Shown: positions 54,608-63,382 of the stretch, in pieces
How positions within the stretch are numbered: the stretch's first letter is position 1
How the letters are laid out: each line of letters begins with the position of its first letter
Assembly: GCF_014251555.1 (NCBI RefSeq)
Contig: NZ_CP059190.1
Coordinates: forward strand, 11,673 to 75,672
Reading direction: 5' to 3'
Source: Blattabacterium cuenoti
GTDB lineage: Bacteria; Bacteroidota; Bacteroidia; Flavobacteriales; Blattabacteriaceae
DNA length: 64,000 nucleotides
Notes under the pieces: generated by a model
The model's input: only the letters and a program-made list of their open reading frames with translations
Databases searched by the model: none
What the model was told of the DNA's origin: nothing
Position numbers and translations under genes: made by a program

Positions 54608-54958
54608 TCAGAAAGGTAAATCATCAAAATCATCAGAGGATAAAGATGGAGATATAGCAGCAGAAGTTTTTTTTGAATAACCTGTAGAGGAATCTTCTAT
54701 TTTCCATCCTTGGATAGAATTAAAATATTTAATCACTCCTTCAGGATTAGTCCATTCTCTTCCACGAATATTGATAAAAACTTTTATTTTATTTTTTGGT
54801 CTTACATTTTCTAATAAATCTACTTTATCTTGAATAAATTCAATTAATATATTTTGAGGATATGCCTCTTCAGTAGTGATAACAATTTCTCTTTTTCTAA
54901 ATCCACTGTCAAATTTCTGAGTTTCAAACATCTTTTTAACTTTTCCTATAATTTCCAT
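54608..54958 (-). CDS. DUF3127 protein with SSB-like acidic tip
   Basis: A 116-residue protein typical of Bacteroidota DUF3127: GKVKKMFETQKFDSGFRKREIVITTEE, then NILIEFIQDKVDLLENVRPKNKIKVFINIRGREW, reading like an OB-fold. The end is SSDDFDDLPF, close in form to the DDDIPF tip of single-strand DNA-binding protein SSB that recruits partner proteins. No experimental function is known to me. It is the last gene of the five-gene minus-strand operon, 6 bp after the SPFH gene. ATG at 54958. Confidence 0.85.
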   Translation of the reverse strand: MEIIGKVKKMFETQKFDSGFRKREIVITTEEAYPQNILIEFIQDKVDLLENVRPKNKIKVFINIRGREWTNPEGVIKYFNSIQGWKIEDSSTGYSKKTSAAISPSLSSDDFDDLPF

Positions 54959-54964
54959 GAAATT

Positions 54965-55906
54965 TTATGATTTATTTTTTTTGCTATTGATTTTCTTTTT
55001 AAGTGTTTCTCCAATTTGATTAGAAATATTAAATGAAGTAATCATATTATTTAACATTTCACTAGCTGCTCCTGGTGAATTAGGCAATAAAATTAAATTG
55101 GTATTACTTCCTTCTCCCATAGACTGAAGAGTATCATAATGTTGTGTGACCACAATCAAAGCAGATGCTTCTTGTGAATTGATTCCTGCATTATTCAATA
55201 CTTCAACGGACTCCAATATCCCTCTAGCTATCTCTCTACGTTGATCGGCTGTTCCTTTTCCCTGTAATTTTTTGCTTTCAGCTTCTGCCTTAGCTTTAGC
55301 AACAATTTTAATTCTTTCAGCTTCTGCTTTATACTCAGCCGCTACTTTTTCTCTTTCTGCTGTATTGATACGATTCATAGCTTGTTTCACTTGTTCATCT
55401 GGGTCAAGATCTGTAACTAACGCTTTAATGATGGAATATCCATAATCTAACATGGATCCTTCTAATTCTCCTTTTACTGCAAGAGCAATGTTATCTTTTC
55501 TCTCAAAAACATCATCCAAACGCATTTTTGGTACCTCTGCTCTAACAACATCAAAAATGTAAGAAGTAATTTGAGCATGAGAATTATCTAATTTATAAAA
55601 AGCTTCGTATACTTTTTCTTTAATCACTTTAAATTGAACTGATATTTTGACTTTTACAAAAACATTATCTTTAGTTTTTGTGTCTACTAAAATATCTAGT
55701 TGTTGAATTTTTAAAGTGAGTTTTCCTACTATATGATCCAAAATAGGAATTTTAAAATTTAATCCAGCATAACGGACACTATGAAATTTTCCCATTCTTT
55801 CAATAATGGATGCCGTTTCTTGATTAACAATGAAGATGAAACTGGAAAAAAGAGATAGAATTAAAAGAGTTAATATTCCATAAAATAGTAAACTAAAAAT
55901 ACTCAT
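54965..55906 (-). CDS. SPFH/Band 7 membrane scaffold protein (QmcA/stomatin-like)
   Basis: A 313-residue protein with one N-terminal membrane helix (about 5-27), the SPFH domain (ETASIIERMGKFHSVRYAGLNFKIP, then DVVRAEVPKMRLDDVFERKD) and a long Ala/Glu/Lys-rich coiled coil (AEREKVAAEYKAEAERIKIVAKAKAEAE, about 190-220). These proteins form ring-like scaffolds on the membrane and often modulate proteases. It lies 14 bp after the MIP18-like gene. ATG at 55906. Confidence 0.92.
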   Translation of the reverse strand: MSIFSLLFYGILTLLILSLFSSFIFIVNQETASIIERMGKFHSVRYAGLNFKIPILDHIVGKLTLKIQQLDILVDTKTKDNVFVKVKISVQFKVIKEKVYEAFYKLDNSHAQITSYIFDVVRAEVPKMRLDDVFERKDNIALAVKGELEGSMLDYGYSIIKALVTDLDPDEQVKQAMNRINTAEREKVAAEYKAEAERIKIVAKAKAEAESKKLQGKGTADQRREIARGILESVEVLNNAGINSQEASALIVVTQHYDTLQSMGEGSNTNLILLPNSPGAASEMLNNMITSFNISNQIGETLKKKINSKKNKS

Positions 55907-55920
55907 AATTAAAAAATTTT

Positions 55921-56235
55921 TTATAATAAACCTAGTTCTAAACGAGCTTCCTCACTCATAAATTCTCTACTCCAAGGAGGATCAAATGTTAAAACTACAT
56001 CTACATTTTTTATTTCTTTTAAAGACTCTATTTTGTTTTTTACTTCTATAGGTAAACTCTCTGCTACTGGACAATTTGGCGAAGTTAAAGTCATTACAAT
56101 TTTAACCTCTTTTTCATCATTAACTTGAATGTCATAAATAAGACCTAGTTCATAAATATCTACTGAAATTTCCGGATCATATATACTTTTCAACACGAAA
56201 ACAATACGATCTTCCAAAGAATGATCTTTACTCAT
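55921..56235 (-). CDS. MIP18/DUF59 family protein (SufT/PaaD-like Fe-S assembly factor)
   Basis: A 104-residue protein with IYDPEISVDIYELGLIYDI and the reactive-Cys segment MTLTSPNCPVAESLP, then TFDPPWSREFMSEEARLELG. Family members assist Fe-S cluster maturation. The window encodes Fe-S-rich ActB, a possible beneficiary. Its ATG overlaps the M16 stop by 4 bases (ATGA). Confidence 0.9.
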   Translation of the reverse strand: MSKDHSLEDRIVFVLKSIYDPEISVDIYELGLIYDIQVNDEKEVKIVMTLTSPNCPVAESLPIEVKNKIESLKEIKNVDVVLTFDPPWSREFMSEEARLELGLL

Positions 56236-57686
56236 TTTTCATTTTTTTTTAATAAAGATCCAAATTGATCAAAATAACGAATAGGATAACCTAACTTCTT
56301 TAGACTGGGTAAAATATCATTAGCATTTCCAACAATTATAATTCTACTATTCTTAATAGGAAAGAATTTTTTACATGATTGATGGATATCATCTGTAGTA
56401 ACTGATTGTATTTTTTTTAAGTAATTTCTATAAAATCCACTTGGAAGATTATTTATTAATTCGCAGATAAAAAGATCACTAATTCTGTTTGGATCTTCTA
56501 AATCAAGAATAAATTGGCCATTTATTTCTTTTTTCTTAATATTTAATTCTTCATAAGGAACTTTATACTTTTTTATTTTTACAATTTCTTTTAAAATATC
56601 TTTGATTGCTTCTTCTGTCACTTCATTTCTCACCTGAGTATAAACTGAAAAATAACCTATACTTCTATCAGATTTTAAAACAGAATATGCTCCATATGTA
56701 TAAGCTTTTTTCTCTCTAAGATTTAAAAACAAACGACTTTGAGCTCCTCCACCTAAAATTCCGTTTGCTAATACAGAAGAAAAATATAAAGGATCATTTT
56801 TCTTAAAACAAACAGGTGCACCAAAACAAATAGTAGATTGTGTGAGAGTTGGAAGATCCACTATATCAATTTCAGTTTCAGAAGGAACTGAATATTTTTC
56901 TTTAGAGAATTCATCCAAATATGATTTTTTCTTCCATTTGGAAAAATAAAGATTACATAATTTTTCTGCTTCTTTTTTTGAAATATCTCCTATAAAAGAA
57001 AGATAAGATATATTTGGAATATAATATTTTTCGTATAATTTTTTTAAATCATCAAGAGTTATATTTTTAATGGTGTCATAAGTTTCATACTCTCCATAAG
57101 GATGATCTTTTCCAAAGTATAAAACATTTTTAACACGTTGTAAAATAGAATTAGGATCTTTTTCTGAAAGATGAAGATCTATAATTCTTTGTTTTATTAT
57201 TTTTTCTAATTCTTTGGAATTATCAAATTTACTATTCATTAAAATATCATTCACGATAAAAACGGATTTATTCAAATACTTTTTTAAAGTAGAAATAGAT
57301 ATTTCAAAAAAAGAAGTGTATAAATTAGAACCCATATAATCAATCATTTCATCTAATTCTTCCTTGGAATAATTCTTTGTCCCAGAACGAAGCATTTGAC
57401 CAAAAACTTTTTTTATTCCAGCTTTATCTTTTTCCAAAAAAGGTTTACAGTCAAATTCTAAACCAACTCTAACCAAAGGAAGTTTATGATTTTCTACAAC
57501 CAAAACTTTCAATCCATTTTCCATTTGGAAAAATTCAGGTTGTTCAATATTGATAGTAGTTTTTCTTTTTAAAGATTTAGGGGGAATATTACGATTAACA
57601 GTATGAGCAAACATAATTGTTGTATAAAAAAAAATTGTTGCAATAAGAATAATTTTTTTTAAAAATTTATTTGTTATCTGGAACAT
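56232..57686 (-). CDS. M16 family peptidase-like subunit lacking the zinc motif
   Basis: A 484-residue secreted M16 protein: signal peptide (KKIILIATIFFYTTIMFA), ENGLKVLVVENHKLPLVRVGLEF, and the insulinase C-terminal repeat (NGILGGGAQSRLFLNLREKKAYTYGAYS). The HxxEH zinc-binding motif that should follow the first strand is replaced by KKVFGQMLRSGT, so this is probably the inactive partner, as in M16B heterodimers. It overlaps the upstream M16 gene by 20 bp and the next gene by 4 bp. ATG at 57686. Confidence 0.9.
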   Translation of the reverse strand: MFQITNKFLKKIILIATIFFYTTIMFAHTVNRNIPPKSLKRKTTINIEQPEFFQMENGLKVLVVENHKLPLVRVGLEFDCKPFLEKDKAGIKKVFGQMLRSGTKNYSKEELDEMIDYMGSNLYTSFFEISISTLKKYLNKSVFIVNDILMNSKFDNSKELEKIIKQRIIDLHLSEKDPNSILQRVKNVLYFGKDHPYGEYETYDTIKNITLDDLKKLYEKYYIPNISYLSFIGDISKKEAEKLCNLYFSKWKKKSYLDEFSKEKYSVPSETEIDIVDLPTLTQSTICFGAPVCFKKNDPLYFSSVLANGILGGGAQSRLFLNLREKKAYTYGAYSVLKSDRSIGYFSVYTQVRNEVTEEAIKDILKEIVKIKKYKVPYEELNIKKKEINGQFILDLEDPNRISDLFICELINNLPSGFYRNYLKKIQSVTTDDIHQSCKKFFPIKNSRIIIVGNANDILPSLKKLGYPIRYFDQFGSLLKKNEK

Positions 57687-59004
57687 TGTATAAACGAACT
57701 CTATTGTTTTTATTTAAATATTTGTTAGCTACTTTTTTTATATCTTCTACAGTTATTTTACGGTATTTATCTATATCGGTATTAATTAAATTCGCATTGT
57801 GATAATATAAATAATAATGAGATAAATTTGCAGCGATCCCGCACATAGAATAATTATCGTATAAAAATTTTTTTTCAAAAAAATTTATCTGTTTTTTTAA
57901 TTCATGTTCCGTGATTCCTTTTTCTTTTAGTAGATCAACTTCTTCATCTATGATTTTCGTTAATTGATCTAAATTAATTCCAGGATTAATAAGTCCATAA
58001 ATAATAAAAATTCCATAATCTTCCATTGTGTCTAAAAAAGAACCTGCATAAGAAGCCATTTGTTTCGAATTGACAATATTTTTAATGATACGTGAACTTT
58101 CTCCATAAGATAATATGTGATCTATCATTTTTAACACATAAGAGTCTTCATTTGTTATTTTTGGAACTCTATACGATAAAAACACTCCGGGTACTTTAGT
58201 ATTTTTATCCACATATCTATAAAATATTTCTTCCTTAATAGGTTCTTCTTCTATTTTTTTCATTCTGAAATCTATTTTTCCTTTTGGAATGGTAGAAAAA
58301 TATTTTTTGATTAGTTTCCTTGCTTCATTCATATCAAAATCACCCGCTACAACTAGAACAGCATTATTTGGAACATAATATGTTTTATAAAATTTCTTAT
58401 AATCATTTTCTGTAGCTGCATCCAAATCTTTTTCAAATCCAATAATGGGATATCTATATGGGTGTTTTTTAAACAATAAAGAAGGAATCACTTCCGAAAC
58501 AGCTGTTACATATGCCTGATTTTCCACACGCATCTTTTTTTCTTCTTTTACTACTTCTCTTTGTATATTAATGCTTTCTTCATCTACTTTAGCATGAAGC
58601 ATTCTCTCCGATTCTAACCATAAAGCCAATGGTAGACGATCAGATGGTAAAACTTCATAGTAACAAGTTTCATCATGATTTGTATAAGCATTATTTTTTC
58701 CACCATTGGATGCTATATACTTAAAAAATTCTCCTTTTTTAATATTTTTGGATCCTTCGAACATAAGGTGTTCGAAAAAATGAGCAAAACCAGATTTCCC
58801 GGGAGTTTCATTTTTGCTTCCTACATGATATAAAACAGAAATAGAAACTAAAGGATTTGTATTGTCTTGATGCAAGATAACATGCAATCCATTCGACAAT
58901 TTCTCTTCTAAAAATTTGATCTTATACAATTCCTTGTACTCTTTGGAGTTTAAATGATTAAACATCGTTGCTAACATTAAGAAAAAAAAATAAATCCTAT
59001 ACAT
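57667..59004 (-). CDS. M16 family zinc peptidase, catalytic subunit
   Basis: About 445 residues with a signal peptide (RIYFFFLMLATMFNHLNS) and the zinc motif HFFEH in GFAHFFEHLMFEGS, plus the distal Glu in the LALWLESERM region. The C-terminal half has the paired M16 fold (HILSYGESSRIIKNIV). It likely degrades peptides in the periplasm together with the HxxEH-less partner. The ATG at 59004 is preferred: the TTG at 59016 would overlap the -7 box. First gene of the five-gene operon. Confidence 0.92.
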   Translation of the reverse strand: MYRIYFFFLMLATMFNHLNSKEYKELYKIKFLEEKLSNGLHVILHQDNTNPLVSISVLYHVGSKNETPGKSGFAHFFEHLMFEGSKNIKKGEFFKYIASNGGKNNAYTNHDETCYYEVLPSDRLPLALWLESERMLHAKVDEESINIQREVVKEEKKMRVENQAYVTAVSEVIPSLLFKKHPYRYPIIGFEKDLDAATENDYKKFYKTYYVPNNAVLVVAGDFDMNEARKLIKKYFSTIPKGKIDFRMKKIEEEPIKEEIFYRYVDKNTKVPGVFLSYRVPKITNEDSYVLKMIDHILSYGESSRIIKNIVNSKQMASYAGSFLDTMEDYGIFIIYGLINPGINLDQLTKIIDEEVDLLKEKGITEHELKKQINFFEKKFLYDNYSMCGIAANLSHYYLYYHNANLINTDIDKYRKITVEDIKKVANKYLNKNNRVRLYNVPDNK

Positions 59005-59013
59005 GAAAAAAAA

Positions 59014-59046
59014 CAAAGTTAAAGATTAACAAAAGAAATTTACGAA
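59014..59046 (-). promoter_or_regulatory. Candidate promoter of the M16-SPFH operon
   Basis: On the minus strand TTCG, 21 bp, then TAACTTTG (59014-59021 read in reverse) fits TTTG-N19-21-TAnnTTTG with one mismatch in the -33 box. It would start transcription just before the ATG at 59004, giving a very short leader. Confidence 0.5.
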
Positions 59047-59078
59047 TTTTTTTTTCAAAAAATGGGATTTTTTTCTTT

Positions 59079-59086
59079 TATTTTTG
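59079..59086 (+). promoter_or_regulatory. Candidate -7 box of the act operon
   Basis: TATTTTTG matches TAnnTTTG and lies 15 bp before the ATG at 59102. It overlaps the TTG (59084) of the longest frame, which argues against that start. The -33 element is weak. Confidence 0.4.
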
Positions 59087-59101
59087 TTGAATGAAACAAT
59101 T

Positions 59102-60403
59102 ATGAATTTGTTTATTTATATGAAAAAAATTTTATTCTCTATTTTCATTTTGTCTTTTTCTTTATTAAGAGCTGAAAATATACAAGGAAATGCTGAAGAA
59201 GGGGTAGAACTTTTTAAGAAAAATTGCACAGCATGTCATTCTATGGATTTGAAAAAAAAGATGATAGGTCCAGCTCTAGCTAACGTAACCGAAAAGAGAA
59301 GCCGTGAATGGTTACATAAATGGATTATAAATAATAAATCTCTGAGAGAAAGTGGAGATAAAGATGCTATAGCTATTTACAAAGAATATGGAAACTTAGA
59401 GATGAATTTATTTACTCAATTATCTGAAAAACAAGTAGATGATATTTTATCTTTTATTCAAAATCCAATAAAAAAAAAAGAGAAAATAGAAAGTCATGAA
59501 ATAAACCGTGAAAGTGAAATAGGAGAAAAACAATTTTTAACTAAACTGATTGTTTTCTGTTTTAGCATTCTATCTCTAATATTACTTTGGATTTTATACA
59601 GAATTCAACTTCTAACTAAATTATTAAGTGAAACAAAAGATCCCATTTTTGATAGGAAAGATTTTCTAATAAATATTTTATACAAGAAAATTTTGGGTAA
59701 AAAAAAGATAAGATGGAGATTTCTATCTTGTTTTGTAGGTTTTTTATTTTTGTTAGGAATATATGAAACTTGGAATTTTTTAATGAAAATAGATGTTAAC
59801 AAAGGGTACAAACCTGAACAACCGATCTACTTTTCTCATAAAATTCACTCTGAAATTAATGGAATTGATTGTCAGTATTGTCATTCTTCCGCAAAATATG
59901 GAAAAGTGGCAGGTATACCTTCATCAAATGTCTGCATGAATTGTCATATCACTATTGATGAATATGAAGGAGATTATTTAGAAAAAGGAAAAAATAGAGA
60001 TGAATACAATCAGGAAATACAAAAAATATATCATTCTGTAGGATGGAATCCGGAAACTAGGGAATATTCTAAAAAAACTTATCCGATTCAATGGATTCGC
60101 ATACATAATATGCCAGATTTTGTTTATTTTGATCATTCTCAACATGTTATAAATGGAGAAAAGATGATTAAAAAATTTAAGAAAGTCAATTTAGTTTGTA
60201 ATGCTTGTCATGGAGATGTCCAAAAAATGGATCAAGTAGAAATGTCTAATGATTTTACTATGGAATGGTGTATTTCTTGTCATAGAAATATAGAAATAGA
60301 TATCAACAATCAATATTATAAAAAGTATTTTTCGAATAAAAAAGAAAGAAAAATAACTGTAGATATGGTTGGTGGAACAGAATGTGCTAAATGTCATTAT
60401 TAA
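59102..60403 (+). CDS. actA: ActA, multihaem cytochrome c of alternative complex III, with fused N-terminal cytochrome c domain
   Basis: About 433 residues with a signal peptide (MKKILFSIFILSFSLLRA) and six CxxCH haem motifs: CTACH, CQYCH, CMNCH, CNACH, CISCH and CAKCH. The first lies in a mono-haem cytochrome c domain, followed by two membrane helices (about 150-170 and 210-230), then the five-haem ActA domain. Alternative complex III oxidises menaquinol and replaces the bc1 complex. The haems would be attached by CcsBA (35180). Starts possible at ATG 59102 or 59120; the -7 box allows both. Confidence 0.93.
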   Translation: MNLFIYMKKILFSIFILSFSLLRAENIQGNAEEGVELFKKNCTACHSMDLKKKMIGPALANVTEKRSREWLHKWIINNKSLRESGDKDAIAIYKEYGNLEMNLFTQLSEKQVDDILSFIQNPIKKKEKIESHEINRESEIGEKQFLTKLIVFCFSILSLILLWILYRIQLLTKLLSETKDPIFDRKDFLINILYKKILGKKKIRWRFLSCFVGFLFLLGIYETWNFLMKIDVNKGYKPEQPIYFSHKIHSEINGIDCQYCHSSAKYGKVAGIPSSNVCMNCHITIDEYEGDYLEKGKNRDEYNQEIQKIYHSVGWNPETREYSKKTYPIQWIRIHNMPDFVYFDHSQHVINGEKMIKKFKKVNLVCNACHGDVQKMDQVEMSNDFTMEWCISCHRNIEIDINNQYYKKYFSNKKERKITVDMVGGTECAKCHY

Positions 60404-60411
60404 TTAATATT

Positions 60412-63375
60412 ATGAAATTAAAAAATAAAAAAGTAGTTGAAAATTATAATCCAATTAAAGATCTTTTTAAAGAAAAAACTTCTAGACGTGATTTTTTTAA
60501 ATGGATAGGTTTTAGCACAGCTTCAGTTACTTTAGCTGCTTGCAAAGGACCAGTCATTCAATCTATACCTTATGTTGTTAAGCCAGATTCTATAACTCCT
60601 GGAATTCCCAATTATTACGCTTCCACTATGATTGATTCTTTTGATATAGGAAGTGTTTTGGTGAAAACAAGAGAAGGTCGTCCTATAAAAATAGAACCTA
60701 ATTCAACTTCAAAATACTTCAATACTACTTCAGCTAGAATCCAGTCTTCTTTATTGTCTCTTTATGATGAAGAAAGATTAAAACATCCTTTTTTAAAAGG
60801 AAAAAAAAGTTCTTGGGTTAAAATAGATAATTATATTATTCAACATTTGGAAAATATATCTAAAACAAAAAAAGATATAGTCTTTCTTTCTTCTTCTTTT
60901 CCAAGTTTTTCCACAAAAAAATTAATTCGAAACTTTAAAAAAATCTATCCTAATACTAAGTGGATTATTTATGATGCTATTTCGTATTCCAAAGTATTAG
61001 ATGCATCAGAAGAAATATTTGGAGTTCGTGCTTTCCCCTTTTTTGATTTAGAAAAATCTGAATTGATCGTTTCGTTTGATGCTGATTTATTAGGAGATTG
61101 GAGTCCAGAAAATATGGGGCCATCTTATGTTTCAAATAGGATCCCTAGAAAATCAATGATGCAGCATATTCAAATAGAAAGTAACATGACTCTTTCTGGA
61201 GCGAATGCAGACATTAGAATAGAAAAAAAACCTTCTGACATCAAAAATATGTTATTTGAAATTTATCAAAAAGTTTTTTTTGAAAAAGAACCTAAAAATC
61301 AACAGGCAAAAGAAATAGCAATTTTAATTGAACAAGCAGGGTCCAGAAGTGTAATTCTTGCAGATGGAGATCATGAATCTTATGAACTTTCTTTTTTAAT
61401 TAATAAAAAAATTAAGAGTAATGCATTGCAAAATGATCAATATATCTTATCAAAAGAAAGCAATGATCAAGAATTAAATAAGTTTATAGAAAATTTAGAA
61501 AAGGGAAACATTGGATGTTTATTTATTCACAATACTAATCCTATTTATAGTTTTCCATTGTCTATTTCCAAAAAAATAAAAAAATTCATAAGAAAAATTC
61601 CCTTAACTGTATCATTTTCTATGAATCAAGATGATACTAATGAAATCATGGATATATTAGCTCCTACACCTCATTGGCTTGAATCTTGGGGTGATATGAA
61701 TCCTGTTACTAATATTTTCACGCTAATTCAACCTACTATTCAACATATTTTTGATACAAGACAATTACAAGATTCCTTAATTATTTGGGGGAAAATGAGA
61801 TATAAAAATTATTATGATTTTTTGAAAAAAACTTGGGAAGAAAATATTATTCCTGAATCTAATGTTTCATCTTTTAATGAAGCATTGTTTCATGGAGTTG
61901 TGAAAAAGAAAAATAAAAAATCTATTAAAAGTTTTGTAGTAAATGAAAAAAAAATACAAAAATATGGTCAAAAATTAATTAATTATGAAAAAGAAATAAA
62001 AGAACATTTTGAGTTAAGATTATATACAAAAACAAGTATGGGAGATGGATATCAATATAATAATCCTTGGCTACAAGAATTTCCGGATCCCATCACACGT
62101 ACTACTTGGGATAACTATTTAACCATGTCATATTTTGATGCAAACAGAATGAAATTAAAAAATTGGAATGTAGGAGATGGATCTTTAAATGGAAATTGTG
62201 TAGACTTAATTAAAAATAATGAAATATTCATTCAGGATGTTCCTGTTTTGATTCAACCTGGACAAGCTATAGGATCCATAGGTCTAGCTTTTGGTTATGG
62301 TCAAAAAAATGGGAAATTATCCAAGTTATGCAATGGGAAAAACGCTTACAGGATTTATGAAAATTTTTCTATTATACAAGAAAATATACAAATAAAAAAA
62401 GCAGATAAAATACATAAATTTGCTTGTGTTCAATTGCAAAATACAACAGTAGGTAGAAATTTAGTGAAAGAAACAGATTTAGAGACCTTTTTAAGATATC
62501 CTAAAGAAATTTGGAATGAAGAAGAAAAAATTTCTACTCATAAAGGTTTACTTTCTCCAAAAGAAATTTCTATTTGGAATCAAAATAAAAATAGAGAAGA
62601 AAATAAAAAAAATGGACATCATTTTAATTTATCTGTGGATTTAAATGCTTGTATTGGATGCGGAGCATGCATTATTGCATGTCATTCAGAAAATAATGTT
62701 CCTGTTGTTGGAAAAGAAGAAATAAGAAAATCTAGAGATATGCATTGGGTTCGTGTGGATAGATACTATTTCAATAAGAAAGAAAATCATGATCAGGAAT
62801 CATTAAATAATCCAAAAGTTTCTTTTCAGCCTATCATGTGTCAACACTGTGACTATGCTCCTTGTGAAACGGTTTGTCCTGTGGGAGCAACTGTTCACGG
62901 AAAACAAGGGCAAAATATGATGGCTTATAATCGTTGTGTAGGAACTCGTTATTGTGCAAATAACTGTCCTTACAAAGTAAGGCGTTTTAATTGGTTTAAT
63001 TACGCTAACAATCAAAAATTTGATTTTAATATGAATAACACTTTAGGAAAAATGGTTTTAAATCCGGATGTAGTCGTTAGAACTAGAGGTGTTATGGAAA
63101 AATGTTCTTTGTGTATACAAAGAACACAATATGTTATAGGAATGGCAAAAAAAGAAAAGAGAAAAATAAAAGACAAAGAATTTGAAACAGCTTGCAGTAT
63201 TTCTTGTCCTACAAAAGCCATTACTTTTGGAGATATTAATGATCAAAATAGTCTCATTTCCAAAAAAATAAAAAATCCAAGATCTTATAAACTTCTTGAT
63301 TTTATAGGAATACGACCTAATGTATCTTATCAAGTGAAAATAAGAAATGATAAAAAAACAGTAAAAATGAAATAG
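60412..63375 (+). CDS. actB: ActB, iron-sulphur subunit of alternative complex III
   Basis: A 987-residue protein. The N-terminus has a twin-arginine motif SRRDFFKWIGF and a lipobox-like TLAAC, pointing to Tat export and lipid anchoring. A molybdopterin-oxidoreductase-like domain, which in ActB carries no molybdenum, spans about 60-700. The C-terminal ferredoxin part has CIGCGACIIACH, CQHCDYAPCETVCP, CVGTRYCANNCP and CSLC...CSISCP clusters. Electrons pass between ActA haems and these clusters. The ATG at 60412 is preferred over the longer frame that overlaps actA. TatA is encoded in this window. Confidence 0.95.
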   Translation: MKLKNKKVVENYNPIKDLFKEKTSRRDFFKWIGFSTASVTLAACKGPVIQSIPYVVKPDSITPGIPNYYASTMIDSFDIGSVLVKTREGRPIKIEPNSTSKYFNTTSARIQSSLLSLYDEERLKHPFLKGKKSSWVKIDNYIIQHLENISKTKKDIVFLSSSFPSFSTKKLIRNFKKIYPNTKWIIYDAISYSKVLDASEEIFGVRAFPFFDLEKSELIVSFDADLLGDWSPENMGPSYVSNRIPRKSMMQHIQIESNMTLSGANADIRIEKKPSDIKNMLFEIYQKVFFEKEPKNQQAKEIAILIEQAGSRSVILADGDHESYELSFLINKKIKSNALQNDQYILSKESNDQELNKFIENLEKGNIGCLFIHNTNPIYSFPLSISKKIKKFIRKIPLTVSFSMNQDDTNEIMDILAPTPHWLESWGDMNPVTNIFTLIQPTIQHIFDTRQLQDSLIIWGKMRYKNYYDFLKKTWEENIIPESNVSSFNEALFHGVVKKKNKKSIKSFVVNEKKIQKYGQKLINYEKEIKEHFELRLYTKTSMGDGYQYNNPWLQEFPDPITRTTWDNYLTMSYFDANRMKLKNWNVGDGSLNGNCVDLIKNNEIFIQDVPVLIQPGQAIGSIGLAFGYGQKNGKLSKLCNGKNAYRIYENFSIIQENIQIKKADKIHKFACVQLQNTTVGRNLVKETDLETFLRYPKEIWNEEEKISTHKGLLSPKEISIWNQNKNREENKKNGHHFNLSVDLNACIGCGACIIACHSENNVPVVGKEEIRKSRDMHWVRVDRYYFNKKENHDQESLNNPKVSFQPIMCQHCDYAPCETVCPVGATVHGKQGQNMMAYNRCVGTRYCANNCPYKVRRFNWFNYANNQKFDFNMNNTLGKMVLNPDVVVRTRGVMEKCSLCIQRTQYVIGMAKKEKRKIKDKEFETACSISCPTKAITFGDINDQNSLISKKIKNPRSYKLLDFIGIRPNVSYQVKIRNDKKTVKMK

Positions 63376-63382
63376 AAAAATT

